DNA of 64,000 nucleotides, taken from contig JAWKRG010000006.1 of NCBI GenBank assembly GCA_041389725.1, forward strand, positions 434,001 to 498,000. The letters run 5' to 3'. Both the position numbers and the translations under genes were made by a program. This DNA comes from Polyangiaceae bacterium. GTDB taxonomy: Bacteria; Myxococcota_A; Polyangia; Polyangiales; Polyangiaceae. Below, piece by piece: positions 18,173 through 27,672 of this stretch. The notes under the pieces were generated by a model that was not told where the DNA came from, searched no databases, and was given only the letters and a program-made list of their open reading frames with translations. How positions within the stretch are numbered: the stretch's first letter is position 1; every line of letters starts with the position of its first letter.

Positions 18173-19099
18173 ATGCAGTACCGAGTCGTCATCAATCCAA
18201 AGGCCGGCGGAGGCCGGGCCGGTCGCCAGGTCAGCGAGATTTCTGCGGCGATGCGCCACAAAGGGCTGGTGCACGACGTCGTCCACACCCGGGGCCCAGG
18301 GGATGCGGCCCGCTGCGTCCGCGAGGCACGAGACGATGGTATCGCCTGCGTGGTCATCGTGGGGGGAGACGGCACGTTCAACGAAGCATGTCAGGCCTAC
18401 GTCACCGAGGACGGGACGCCCTGTGCCGGTCCCGAACTCGCACTGATCCCATCGGGGACCGGCGGGGACTTTCGGAAGACCTTCGATTTGCCCAATGACG
18501 TCGAGGCGGCCGTGAACAGACTAGCCAAAACGTCTCCCCGACCCTTGGACCTCGGGGTACTGAGAGTGACGGACGCCAAGGGCGCCCCGGTCAGCAAAGC
18601 TTTTCTGAACATCACCAGCTTTGGCATCGGTGGGCTGACCGACCGCATCGTCAACGAGAGCCCGAAGTGGATGGGTGGTCGCGCGGCATTCTTCCTCGGC
18701 ACCTTGCGCGCGATGTTCGTTTACCGAGACGTCCCCACCGCCATTCTGGTCGACGGAGAGCCATGGCTCGAGGCGCCCATCTTCAACGTTGCCATCGCCA
18801 ACGGGCGCTTTTTTGGGGGCGGCATGATGATCGCGCCGAATGCCGATCCAAGCGATGGTCTGTTCGACGTAGTGGCGCTAGCCAACATGAACCGTCCACA
18901 GGTGCTCGCCTTGTCCTCACGCATCTACAAAGGCGCTCACTTGGACGCTCGCGGCGTCAGCGCGACCCGTGGCTCCAAAGTGGAGGCACGTCCCTTGCGC
19001 AGTCGCGACGAGGTGTTGATCGACATGGACGGGGAAACCCCGGGACGCCTGCCCCTGACCGCAACCGTTGCCGCGGGCGCCATTCAACTGCGTGCCTGA
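18173..19099 (+). CDS. Diacylglycerol kinase-like lipid kinase (DAGK catalytic family)
   Basis: This 308-residue protein (ATG at 18173) has the DAGK/sphingosine-kinase fold. The N-terminal VVINPKAGGGRAG motif and the nucleotide-binding VVGGDGTFNEACQ motif are clear. LIPSGTGGDFRKTFDLP corresponds to the usual GTGNDFAR motif, with Gly replacing Asn. Members phosphorylate diacylglycerol or related lipids at the cytoplasmic membrane face, which could serve phospholipid recycling. A GTG at 18149 in the same frame could add eight residues; the internal ATG starts exactly at the conserved fold. It is convergent with lgt. Confidence 0.88.
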   Translation: MQYRVVINPKAGGGRAGRQVSEISAAMRHKGLVHDVVHTRGPGDAARCVREARDDGIACVVIVGGDGTFNEACQAYVTEDGTPCAGPELALIPSGTGGDFRKTFDLPNDVEAAVNRLAKTSPRPLDLGVLRVTDAKGAPVSKAFLNITSFGIGGLTDRIVNESPKWMGGRAAFFLGTLRAMFVYRDVPTAILVDGEPWLEAPIFNVAIANGRFFGGGMMIAPNADPSDGLFDVVALANMNRPQVLALSSRIYKGAHLDARGVSATRGSKVEARPLRSRDEVLIDMDGETPGRLPLTATVAAGAIQLRA

Positions 19100-19136
19100 G
19101 CGGCAGGCGGCGTCCACGTCCAAAGGTGCCGTCTGC

Positions 19137-19985
19137 TCAGGCCGGCGGAACGACCGGCGGCGATGGCACGGCGAAGCGCGCCGATTGGTCGGCGCTGCGG
19201 AGCGCTTGGCGCAATACGACGACGGCAACGACCGCGAGCGCCACGCTCGCCCACTGCGCTGGGGTCAGGTCGAAGTACCGTTCGTCGGAGATGCGCAGAT
19301 CCCTTGCGCGCAGAAAGTCCAAGGTGAAGCGGAACGGTGCGTAGCTGAGGCACATCGTTCCCAAGTAAAAGCCCCAGGGACGGGGCCGACGACGCAGGCG
19401 CAGAAAGACGAGCGCGAGCGCAACTGCCCAGAGCATTTCTAGAATGCCCAGATCGAAGCGGGCCCCCTCGGGATACGGCACCGCAAGCCAGGATTCGCTG
19501 AACACCCCGGGGTGATCGTGGGCCACGCTACATCCCGCCCGCCCAAATACCCAGGCCGTCGGGAAGGCACTGGCAACCACGTCCATGTAGGGCAAGGTCG
19601 GGCCGCCGAAGCGCGCGCGGAATGCCAGGGCTCCCAAGAAGGCGCCCAAGAAGCCACCGAAGCTCGATAGCCCCTCCCACAGGCGCAACAGCGACAGGGG
19701 ATCCGCGAGCACACGCTGGGGGAAGTAGAACAGCGTGTCGAACACATGTCCGCCAAGGAAGCCTCCGGCGACGATCCACATCATGAAGCGCACGAGCGTC
19801 TTCTCGTCGAAACCGAGGCGACGTCCTTGGCGCACAGCCAGGATGGCGCCGAGATAGACACCGATCGCGACCAAGGTGCCAAAGGGCTTGATCGACAGCG
19901 GGGCAGGCGGGAGCCCGGCGCCGAGAGCGTGAGCATCGAGCAGCACCCACTCGCCAATCTGCACGTAGGGCAGTAGTGGAGTCAC
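19137..19985 (-). CDS. lgt: Prolipoprotein diacylglyceryl transferase
   Basis: This 282-residue membrane enzyme has about seven helices. It transfers diacylglyceryl from phosphatidylglycerol to the lipobox Cys of prolipoproteins, the first step of lipoprotein maturation. Family features are PLSIKPFGTLVAIGVYLGA, GGHVFDTLFYFP, the GLSSFGGFLGAFLG segment and GRAGCSVAHDHPG, a variant of the R-G-N/C-F motif. GTG 19985 overlaps the stop of the upstream hydrolase gene (GTGA), so it is probably translationally coupled. The many lipoproteins encoded in this window would be its substrates. The open frame continues upstream in the hydrolase gene. Confidence 0.88.
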   Translation of the reverse strand: MTPLLPYVQIGEWVLLDAHALGAGLPPAPLSIKPFGTLVAIGVYLGAILAVRQGRRLGFDEKTLVRFMMWIVAGGFLGGHVFDTLFYFPQRVLADPLSLLRLWEGLSSFGGFLGAFLGALAFRARFGGPTLPYMDVVASAFPTAWVFGRAGCSVAHDHPGVFSESWLAVPYPEGARFDLGILEMLWAVALALVFLRLRRRPRPWGFYLGTMCLSYAPFRFTLDFLRARDLRISDERYFDLTPAQWASVALAVVAVVVLRQALRSADQSARFAVPSPPVVPPA

Positions 19986-22623
19986 GAACCGCCGTCTTCC
20001 TTCCGCGGTCCAGTCGCGAGCGACTGCGGCTTGAAGGCGTGGTCGTAGAAGCCGGCGGCCAGCACCGGAGTGGTGCCGAGCACCTGCTCCCCCGCAGCGT
20101 CCGCGACCCGTTCGTCGTACACGATGAAGTCCGGCAAGAGGGCCGGCAACGAACGGGAGAGGTAGAGCCCTGCCGCATCTGGGGCCGTGATGACTACCCA
20201 AGTTCGGTCCTGACGCAGGGGGCTCTGCATCATGAAGACCGCTCCGAGCCCTTTGGCGCGAAAACGCGACTGAGCCACGCTGATCGACTGATCGTCCACA
20301 GCGAGGGGCAGGCGCGAGGAAAAACGACGAAGCCAACTGTGACTCGAGGGGGTTCCCACCAAGATCAGGTTCTGGTCGCGGATGGCGTCGTCGCGGAGTT
20401 CGAAATCCGGTTGCACGGGCAAGTCCGCGGACGCGCCGAAACGCTCGGCCCAAGCCTGAGCAATTTCCCGTGCTGCGATGCGCAGTTCAGCGCGCTCGGT
20501 ACCGAAGCTCACGACGACTGCTTCGTTGAAGACGTCGCGAATCGGGCCCTCGGCCCCGCGCTGCTTCTCCCCCGGCGCGGGTTGCGACAGCCCGCGCCGG
20601 AATCCACCACCATCGCCGCGCTTGAACTGAAGTGCGCCCGTGCCGCGCGGCTGATCCACACCATCGATGCGCAGGGTGGTCAGGTTGGGCCAATGATCCG
20701 CGTCGAGGCTGAAGCCCTCCAGGTCGCTGGTTTGCACTTCGAGCCGGTCTTGGACTCGCTGCACCGACAGGCGCGCCATGCGCCCGGGCCGCCCCAGTCG
20801 CGTGATCGCTGCGTGACGCCGAGTCGCATAGCGATAGCTGTCGGTCACGATCACGAGCGGTTCCTTGCGGCTGGCAGGGCGCGTGAGCCAGGGGAACAGG
20901 CGCGCGCCTGCGTAAGTCTTCTCCCAGACCGCGTGCCCCGTGTCGGGCCACTCCTGGGTGAGGGAAGCACCCGCTCGGGTGAGCGCTTCGATCAGCACTT
21001 TGGAGTTCTCGAGGGGGAAGTCGCGGGTCCCGTGCGCAACCCACCAGGGCATGAGCACACCGTTTTCGGCCCACTCCGCCGGAGACCAGTGGCGCATGCG
21101 GCTCCTCTCCCACTCGGAAAGCGGACGATTGGCGGTGTCGCGGCGAACGAAGTAGCTGTGGTAGCCGCAGAGCGGAGCCGCAGCGCTGAACTGCTCCGGG
21201 TAGCGCAACGCGAGATGTGCCGTTCCCGTACCACCCATGCTCACGCCGCTGATCGCCACCCGCGCGGGGTCGACGGGCAACGTGCGCAGGGCCCAGTCGA
21301 TCGCTGCCAGCGCTTCGCGTTCGCCGGGGCCTCGGTAGAAGGCGTTGCCGTGCGCGTAGGGGCCAGGACGAACCAGGCACCTTCGGCGCCAGCGAAGTAT
21401 CGTCCAGAACGCATCCATCACGCCTTTAGGGATTTCCGCCCAGGCCGTGCAGCAAAACGACGAGGGGAAGCTTGGTTCCGGCAGTCGATGCTGGAACGTG
21501 CAGACGCATGGCATCGACACCGCGCCACCACTGACGGGGCGTGCCAAGTCGACGCCGGGCGTGATGAAGGGGATCTCGATTCGCTTCCACCGCTGGACCA
21601 AGTTGCGCAGCTCGACCAGGGCCGTCGCGGAAGCGCGATCGGATGCTGCCAGCCGCAACGCCGCGGCCCGTTGCTCCAGGGGACGCGATCAGCAGCTGAG
21701 CGTCCAGAAACTTGGCGTGTCGACGCCTGCCAAGCGGCGTTGCTGCGCGGCGGCGCGGCCGAGCAGCGGGCGCGTCCGCGGGCAGAGTTGCGGCAACGCG
21801 AGTCTCCGTGTCCCCGACGTGAACGCTCACTTGCATGCGAGGCGTGGACGCGGCCGGCGGCGGCAGAGAAGGCCTCGAAGGCCAGTACCGTCACCCCTGA
21901 GGCTCGCAGCAAAACGGCCGAGAGCGACTCGCCCTTCCGACGACTGCACCCACGTCCAGCGGTGAGGCGGGCACCAGCCGAGCGCCTCGATCACGAGACG
22001 CGGGAAGAAACCCTTCAGGCTGACCCCCGATTCCAAGCGCTGGCTCAAGAAGCGCGCGCCAAGCGCGTCGGCATCGACGCCCGGTGGCTGCCAGCGCAAC
22101 TCCTTGGGTACACGCAAGTCGGCGCGCGCACCAGCGACGCCCCCACTCGCAGCGAGCCATCCCCGCGCGTCACGCGCAGCACGAGTTTGCGGGTTCCGCG
22201 TTCGAGCAACATTGGCACCGGCTGAAATGCTGCCCCCCTGCCGCTCGGGCGCACTTGGCCCTGGCCTTTGCCGTCCAGGAACACCTCGCCGGAGCCGCTG
22301 CTCTGAACGAGTAGCCACACCGCAGCGGGAGCAGGCAGCACGAGTTCCATGCCGAGCCAAGCGCTCTGCCCGCGCTGCACCCGCTTGGTGAGGTCGAGCA
22401 CGCCGTCTCGCGAGAACTCGAAGCGGTAGGCTGCGCCGCGAACGACCGCACCCAGCCGCGGGGACATGGCTTCCGTCACCGGGGCGTCGTCCACTACCGG
22501 CGCCGCCACGAGCCACGCACCGCAGCGGCCGTCCGCGGCCGGACGAAGCTGCAGTGGCGTAGCCAGGGCCGGCGCGCCCAAGCCAAACACGGAGATGGCC
22601 AGGCGCGTTGCGAGCGACGTCAC
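19982..22623 (-). pseudogene. Secreted alpha/beta-hydrolase (prolyl-oligopeptidase/depolymerase-like), frame broken many times
   Basis: A long gene of about 880 codons begins at GTG 22623 with a signal peptide, followed by a sandwich-like domain with DGKGQGQVRPSG and ERGTRKLVLRVTRGDGS. Continuity is lost between about 22130 and 21350: plausible coding segments hop between all three minus frames, for example LRVPKELRWQPPG, SGVTVLAFEAF, KFLDAQLLIASP, LPLVVLLHGLGGNP and GVMDAFWTIL. The last part is intact, with nucleophile motif GVSMGGTG and a His-containing DTGHAVWEKTY. At least six indels are needed to restore one frame. Either the gene is decaying or this stretch has assembly errors. It overlaps neighbours at both ends by four bases. 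Confidence 0.72.
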
Positions 22624-23066
22624 GTCATCCCGTGCGCAAGCGTCTTCATGCCGTCGCGAAACATGATGTTGACCTTGCCGCCATCCACGACGTCGACGAC
22701 GTAGCCTTCGCCGAATTTCTTGTGCTGAATCAGCTGCCCCGCGGCGAATCGCTTGTCCATCGCGTAGCGCTCGAAGGCATCGTGTGCCTGTCCAGCAATG
22801 CGCGATTCCCACTCGTTCACGCGGTCAGCCTCCGCACGGGCCTTCTGGGTGACGCGTTCAGCCGCACTACGCGGCGCACCCGGCACCCGGCGTCGCCCAG
22901 CCGCTTTCTCCGACGCCGGCGCGCGGTAGTTGTGCTGCGAACCGCAGGTGAGGCAAATCACCCGCTTGGGCTTGGAGGTGACCATCGCGACGATGCGGTG
23001 GCCCAGGTCCATTCGGCACTTGGTACAATAGGCGTCGATTTCGCTTCCAGCGGTGAGGGGCTTCAC
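22620..23066 (-). CDS. Zinc-ribbon protein with C-terminal SH3-like domain, unknown function
   Basis: This 148-residue cytoplasmic protein has an N-terminal zinc ribbon with CTKC and CLTC pairs (about residues 14-41), a basic middle with KAAGRRRVPGAPRS, and a C-terminal domain containing FAAGQLIQHKKFGEGYV and KVNIMFRDGMKTLAHG. That last part resembles the small beta-barrel at the end of UvrD/PcrA-type helicases (family knowledge), which mediates protein contacts. It could bind nucleic acid or RNA polymerase (inference). It lies in an operon with a four-base overlap on both sides, upstream of the hydrolase and lgt. Confidence 0.75.
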   Translation of the reverse strand: MKPLTAGSEIDAYCTKCRMDLGHRIVAMVTSKPKRVICLTCGSQHNYRAPASEKAAGRRRVPGAPRSAAERVTQKARAEADRVNEWESRIAGQAHDAFERYAMDKRFAAGQLIQHKKFGEGYVVDVVDGGKVNIMFRDGMKTLAHGMT

Positions 23067-23533
23067 GGGTTTTCCTCCTGCTCGTCCCCACTCTTGGCTT
23101 CATCGGTCGACTCGTTGGTCGAGTCGTCATGGGCTCGCTTGACGCGCACCTTGGCCTTCACCTCAGGACGCGGCGGCATGCTCGGTTTTGCGTCGTTGGG
23201 AATGAAGCGAACCTCCGTCTTGATCTCGAAGGACAAGGTCGTGAGCACCTTGGCCAGCTCGTCCGAGAAATTGGTGTGCTCGAGAAAGTCGCGGATTTCC
23301 TTGGCAACGACGCGGTAGAGCCCATTCTTGGTGTCATCCACCTGAGTCAGCATCAGCGCGAGGGCTTCCTTGGGCAGCTTCATCTCGCGCATGAACTCGC
23401 GAACGTTGTCTGGGCCCTCGCTGATGTTCTTGTAGCCCGCCTCGACCAAGCGCTTGACGATTTCCGGCAGCAGGCGCTCCAACCGGCGCCGGTCGCGCTC
23501 CTCGGGCTCCGAAGGGGGTCGCTCCGTCGTCAC
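23063..23533 (-). CDS. Hypothetical protein with helical core and charged tail
   Basis: This protein is about 156 residues long from GTG 23533. I do not recognise the family. The middle (about residues 20-110) is helical, with LERLLPEIVKRLVEAGYKNI and EFLEHT/NFSDEL-like segments, and the C-terminal 45 residues are Lys/Asp/Glu/Ser-rich and probably disordered. It lacks a signal peptide. The frame stays open to 23692 and an ATG at 23617 is another possible start, but that one overlaps the divergent lipoprotein gene. It heads the minus-strand operon ending in lgt, overlapping the next gene by four bases. Confidence 0.65.
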   Translation of the reverse strand: MTTERPPSEPEERDRRRLERLLPEIVKRLVEAGYKNISEGPDNVREFMREMKLPKEALALMLTQVDDTKNGLYRVVAKEIRDFLEHTNFSDELAKVLTTLSFEIKTEVRFIPNDAKPSMPPRPEVKAKVRVKRAHDDSTNESTDEAKSGDEQEENP

Positions 23534-23615
23534 GGCGTCCGACGTACCCTGGCGCAATGCGTCAGTCAAATCCGCTTTGTTGGACCTCCTCCCTGGCAGC
23601 GGTAAACACGAGCCC

Positions 23616-24251
23616 ATGGGCGCGAGGGACACCCGCTGGCTGCTCGCGACGGCGGTGCTACTGCTGAGCTGCAATCGCGGCCGCGAGGGCACGCCTGGCC
23701 CACAGCCGGCACCGAGCGCGGGGCCGAGCGCAGTCCCGGAGCTCGAATCGCCCGCAGCGGTTTCGCCCCCTACTGCGTCCGCTGCGCCCAGTGCACCCGC
23801 GGCTTCGGCGCCGGCAGAAGCCGGCCACCCCGCGCCCGTTGGCGGGCTCTGGCTGGCCTGCTATTCCGGCTTCGCCCCGCGGACCCAGCCCAAGCTCGAC
23901 GTCATGCGGCTCGGCCTGCTGTGCGGCCCGCAGAACGGGATGACCAAGCTCACGGACACCAAGGAAGCCGACGTCACCGAGGGCGGCAAGGGTCGCGAGC
24001 ACGCCTTCGAGGCCCAGGCTGGCGACTGCTATCGCATCTTCGCCGTCGCGGAACCGAGCGTGGAAGACCTGGACATCGAAGTGCTCTCGCCAAGCGGTAG
24101 GCGAGTCGCCTTCGACAGCAGCGACGACCGCTGGCCGGTGGTCAAACCCGACGGCCCGTTCTGCGTGACGGAAGACGGCGTCCACCGGGCCCGAGTCCAG
24201 GCTCAGCGCGGCCACGGCCGCTACGCCGTCGAGATCTGGCGCCTGCGCTAG
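23616..24251 (+). CDS. Lipoprotein with Pro/Ala-rich linker, unknown function
   Basis: This 211-residue protein starts at ATG 23616. A signal peptide ends in the lipobox LLLSCNR (Cys near residue 19). A low-complexity Pro/Ala/Ser linker (about residues 25-72) precedes a C-terminal domain of about 135 residues with four cysteines. That domain contains DCYRIFAVAEPSVEDLDIEVLSPSGRRVAFDSS-like sequence, reminiscent of pre-peptidase C-terminal beta-sandwich domains. It is a probable outer- or inner-membrane anchored periplasmic protein. Its start lies in a CCATGG site shared with the divergent hypothetical gene. Confidence 0.75.
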   Translation: MGARDTRWLLATAVLLLSCNRGREGTPGPQPAPSAGPSAVPELESPAAVSPPTASAAPSAPAASAPAEAGHPAPVGGLWLACYSGFAPRTQPKLDVMRLGLLCGPQNGMTKLTDTKEADVTEGGKGREHAFEAQAGDCYRIFAVAEPSVEDLDIEVLSPSGRRVAFDSSDDRWPVVKPDGPFCVTEDGVHRARVQAQRGHGRYAVEIWRLR

Positions 24252-24399
24252 CTCGTGTCGAGCAGTGTTGGCGGATCAGATCCCGATTGAGCGCGGGCTC
24301 GAGGCATTTCCCCAGGTCCCGCGCCCCGCCCGGTCGAGCGGAGCGGGCAGACGTGCGATTGATCCGCCGCCCGGGCACTCGCGCGCTATAGGTAGAGGC

Positions 24400-25695
24400 A
24401 TGTCGGCAGAATTCGCGGCGCGCCGCCAAAAAGTCCTTGCCCAACTCTCGGACGCTTGCCTCGTCATCGGCGCGGCTCCCGTGGCTCTACGCAACAACGA
24501 CATCGAGCACGAGTACCGTCAGGACTCGGACTTCTACTACTTGACTGGCTTCGACGAGCCGCAGTCCGTGCTCGTGTTGCGCCAGACCGAGCCACGCTTC
24601 GTGCTCTTCGTACGCCCGAAGGACCCCGAGCGGGAAGTGTGGGATGGCTACCGCGCTGGTGTCGAAGGCGCTGTCAAACAGCACGGAGCCGACGAGGCCT
24701 ACCCGATCGCGGAACTCGCGACTCGCCTGCCGGATCTTCTGGAGAACCACTCGCGCTTGGTCACTCCCTTCGGCCGGGATGCGGAGCTCGATGCTCGAGT
24801 GACAGACGCCTTGGCAGCGCTGCGCAAACGCGTGAAGCAGCGCAAGTGGTGGCCGACGGAGCTCGTCGACCCTGCTGGTCTGCTGCACCGCATGCGCTTG
24901 CACAAGTCACCGGCAGAACTGGAGCTGATGCGCAAAGCCGCTCGCATCAGCGCGGACGCCCACCTGGCCGCCATGAAACACACGCGCCCCGGAGGCTGGG
25001 AGTACGAGGTAGAAGCCCTGCTCCGCTCCCAATTCCGCAAGGCAGGCGCCGAACGCCTGGCCTACGAGTGCATCGTGGGCTCGGGCCCCAACGCGACCGT
25101 GCTGCACTATCGTAAGAACGACCGACAGATGGGCGATGGTGAACTGCTTCTGATCGATGCCGGCTGCGAGTTCGGTTACTACGCCTCGGACATCACCCGC
25201 ACCTTTCCGGTCAATGGGCGCTTCAGCGCGCCCCAACAAGAGCTGTACGAAGTCGTGCTAGCGGCCCAGCTGGCGAGCATCGATGCGGCTCGCGTCGGCA
25301 ATACCCTGGACGCGGTGCATCAAGCATCGGTGAAGGTACTCACTCAGGGAATGGTGGATGCGGGGCTGATCGCCGGCCCGGTCGACGAAGCCATCGAGAC
25401 CGAGCGCTTCAAGAAGTACTACATGCATCGCACGAGCCACTACCTGGGCATGGACGTGCACGACGTCGGGGACTACTACGTGCGCGGCGAGCCAAACCCA
25501 CTGACGGCGTCCGAGGTCATCACGGTGGAACCCGGACTCTACGTTTCCGAGGCCGACGCGGATGCGCCGGAGCGCTTTCGCGGCATCGGCATTCGCATCG
25601 AGGACGACGTCGTGATCACTAGCGAGGGGCCGGAGGTCATCAGCGCTGGCGCCCCCAAGAGCGTCGACGAAGTTCAGCGCGCGTGCCAGGGCTAG
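24400..25695 (+). CDS. pepP: Xaa-Pro aminopeptidase (aminopeptidase P, M24B)
   Basis: This 431-residue cytoplasmic metallopeptidase removes N-terminal residues that precede proline. The N-terminal creatinase-like domain starts at residue 1 (AARRQKVLAQLSDACLVIGAAP). The C-terminal pita-bread domain holds the dinuclear-metal ligands: the two Asp in LLIDAGCEFGYYASDITRTFP, the His in HRTSHYLGMDVHD, the Glu in VITVEPGLYV and the Glu in GIGIRIEDDVVI. The length matches E. coli PepP. The frame opens at 24265, but ATG 24400 begins at the family's N-terminus. Confidence 0.93.
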   Translation: MSAEFAARRQKVLAQLSDACLVIGAAPVALRNNDIEHEYRQDSDFYYLTGFDEPQSVLVLRQTEPRFVLFVRPKDPEREVWDGYRAGVEGAVKQHGADEAYPIAELATRLPDLLENHSRLVTPFGRDAELDARVTDALAALRKRVKQRKWWPTELVDPAGLLHRMRLHKSPAELELMRKAARISADAHLAAMKHTRPGGWEYEVEALLRSQFRKAGAERLAYECIVGSGPNATVLHYRKNDRQMGDGELLLIDAGCEFGYYASDITRTFPVNGRFSAPQQELYEVVLAAQLASIDAARVGNTLDAVHQASVKVLTQGMVDAGLIAGPVDEAIETERFKKYYMHRTSHYLGMDVHDVGDYYVRGEPNPLTASEVITVEPGLYVSEADADAPERFRGIGIRIEDDVVITSEGPEVISAGAPKSVDEVQRACQG

Positions 25696-25721
25696 CACCG
25701 CGCCTCGCGCATCGCGATATC

Positions 25722-26333
25722 ATGGCTGCTTCACACGGCGCTTCCTGGCTCCTGTTGCTCGGCACTGTGACGTTCATGCCGCTCACTGCCAACGCCGAAT
25801 CCGCCGGCGCGGCGGACCTGGCGCTACCCGAGACAGGTCCCTATCTGCATTTGTTGGGCGCACTCAGCTGGGGCAAAGGAATTCGCTTCAACAACCCCTA
25901 CCGCTTGGCGACCCCCTTGGGAGAGAGCGCCGAGAGCGTGTCGGCAAGCGCCGGCTACTTGAACTTCGCCTTTGCGGCGTCGTCGGGATCCCCCGACGGA
26001 CTCCTGCACGGCGGCGGAGTGGCGCTGTCAGTGGCCACGGACGGCGTTCCGCAAGAGGTGATGACGCCGAGCTACCAGCTCGGTTTGCGATTTCCCCCCG
26101 ACTTCTTCTTATACGGCCGCGCGGGCCTGCCCATCGTGGTGGAGCCGGACCCGAACCTCGGCTACGAGTTGGCCGTGGGCGGCGTGTACTTTTTCACGGC
26201 CGGACTGGGCGCGACCGCCGAGCTAATCGGTAGCCTTTTCTACGGAGCCGCTACCCAGGACACCGCCGCGACCGCCATCCCGCTTCTGTCGGCACAAATC
26301 GGCATCGCCGCGCTGTACGAGGTGTTGCCGTGA
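25722..26333 (+). CDS. Exported beta-barrel-like protein, unknown function
   Basis: This 203-residue protein has a signal peptide ending near TANAESAG (about residue 26). The rest alternates short hydrophobic and polar stretches rich in Gly, Tyr and Phe (FFLYGRAGLPIVVEPDP, YELAVGGVYFF), as in small outer-membrane barrels. No family is recognised. ATG 25722 was chosen because the signal peptide starts there. It overlaps the next gene by four bases and starts a run of four tightly packed genes to 28307. Confidence 0.65.
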   Translation: MAASHGASWLLLLGTVTFMPLTANAESAGAADLALPETGPYLHLLGALSWGKGIRFNNPYRLATPLGESAESVSASAGYLNFAFAASSGSPDGLLHGGGVALSVATDGVPQEVMTPSYQLGLRFPPDFFLYGRAGLPIVVEPDPNLGYELAVGGVYFFTAGLGATAELIGSLFYGAATQDTAATAIPLLSAQIGIAALYEVLP

Positions 26334-26725
26334 GATTGCGGGGACCGCGCCCCCTCGCCTTGCTGGCCGTCAGCGTGTTCGCGCTGCTCAACCTGGCTCC
26401 GACGCCAGGCGACATCGGGGGCTGCGGGCAAGAGCCCACGTTGCTCGACCCGCCGACGTTCTTTGCCAACAAGAAGGTCACCGACTGCGAGCGCTGCGAC
26501 GAATGCGGCTTGGCTTCCGACGCCTGCGACGACGCCTGTGATCCGAAGGTGCCCTTCGACCGGGAATTCCCTGCAGGGTGCTTGCCCTTGGTCCACGACG
26601 GTGAAGTGTGTTTGCGTGCCCTGCTCTACGCCAGCTGCGACGACTACGGAAGCTACATGAGTGACACGGCGCCAAGCGCGCCGTCGGAGTGCAACTTCTG
26701 TCCTCCGCGCGGGGGCGTACGATGA
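26330..26725 (+). CDS. Small Cys-rich secreted protein
   Basis: This 131-residue protein starts at GTG, overlapping the previous stop. A hydrophobic leader (about residues 8-25) precedes a mature part with 13 cysteines, including CERCDECGLASDACDDACD and CNFCPP. The Cys pairs could be disulfides in the periplasm or form a metal site. Acidic residues surround them. I know no matching family. It is coupled by four-base overlaps to the barrel-like protein before it and the lipoprotein after it, so the three may act together at the cell envelope (inference). Confidence 0.6.
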   Translation: MRLRGPRPLALLAVSVFALLNLAPTPGDIGGCGQEPTLLDPPTFFANKKVTDCERCDECGLASDACDDACDPKVPFDREFPAGCLPLVHDGEVCLRALLYASCDDYGSYMSDTAPSAPSECNFCPPRGGVR

Positions 26726-27672
26726 AGTGGCTCGCTGTCGCCTCCCTGACCTTGGCCATCATCAGCGGTTGCGAGCCCTTCACCGCATCGAAGCACGAGT
26801 ATGAAGCGTACCGCCGCGTGCGAGTCGCCAACAGCGTCGAAGGCCGCCTCCAAGCGAGCGAGAGCTATCTGCGCCACCATCCGTCGGGCACGCACCGTCA
26901 GGAGGTCGAGCAGTGGTTCGAGGATGCTGAACCGCGCTACTTCACCGCTCAGCGTGATTCCCAGAGTGGACTGGTACGCTACTTGGATTTGATGCCCTCG
27001 GGTCCCCACGCGGCAGCGGCCACCGAGCGATTGCGCGAGCTTGCCTTGGCAGCTGCCTACGAGCGACGCCGAAACGCCGACATAGCGGAGCAAGGCTCGG
27101 ATCTCATGGAGAAGCTCTCGGATGCCGAGCGTCTGCGCAAGCAAGTCGTCAGCGACCTCGGCGCCTGGGTTTCGCGCCTTGCCGCCCTGCCTCGCTGGCG
27201 CGTGCGCACCCACGAGCTACCCCACGAGTTCATCTACGAATACCGCATGAGCGAACCCGAAGCACACTGCGGGGTCGATCGCTGCCTCAAGCCGCTGTCC
27301 CTCGCCTACGCCATCCCTGACGGTGGACGACTGCGCGCGCGGCGAGCACTACTCGATGTGGTGCTGGAGCTGAAGGACGGCGCCGTAGTGTCGGCGCGAC
27401 TGAGCGGCCCTGAACTCTTCAGCCGCGTGGCAGAAGCGGAAGAGCTGCGTCCGGTACGCCCCGACGATGCCCTGCGGCGCGCCGAAGCGATCGCCACGGT
27501 CGTCACGATCGTCGGCGCAGCACTGGAAGAGGACCTACCCGAGCGCGACTGCGGGAGTCCGGCCGTGGCCCCCATCGTGCTGGCGCGCCGCTGCCGCGGC
27601 CTCGACGTGAGCGTCATCGCCGCAGCAAGCGCCGAACAGGACGACGAGATCCGTTTCGTGAGCGAACCATGA
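26722..27672 (+). CDS. Lipoprotein, unknown function
   Basis: This protein is about 316 residues long from ATG 26722, which overlaps the upstream stop (ATGA). The signal peptide ends with lipobox IISGCEP (Cys near residue 17). The next section (about residues 25-120) looks like short helical repeats with the spacing of a tetratricopeptide-like fold (ASESYLRHHPSGTHRQEVEQWF), then a mixed domain with two closely spaced cysteines (HCGVDRCLKP) and a C-terminal alpha/beta part. No family is recognised. Confidence 0.7.
   Translation: MKWLAVASLTLAIISGCEPFTASKHEYEAYRRVRVANSVEGRLQASESYLRHHPSGTHRQEVEQWFEDAEPRYFTAQRDSQSGLVRYLDLMPSGPHAAAATERLRELALAAAYERRRNADIAEQGSDLMEKLSDAERLRKQVVSDLGAWVSRLAALPRWRVRTHELPHEFIYEYRMSEPEAHCGVDRCLKPLSLAYAIPDGGRLRARRALLDVVLELKDGAVVSARLSGPELFSRVAEAEELRPVRPDDALRRAEAIATVVTIVGAALEEDLPERDCGSPAVAPIVLARRCRGLDVSVIAAASAEQDDEIRFVSEP

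Noticed and set aside
19976..22225. 749-residue plus-strand open frame over the broken hydrolase gene
   Set aside because: Although longer than the sense fragments, it has shadow composition (Arg/Ala/Pro/Gly-rich) with no fold, while sense fragments show GVSMGGTG and LHGLGG motifs.
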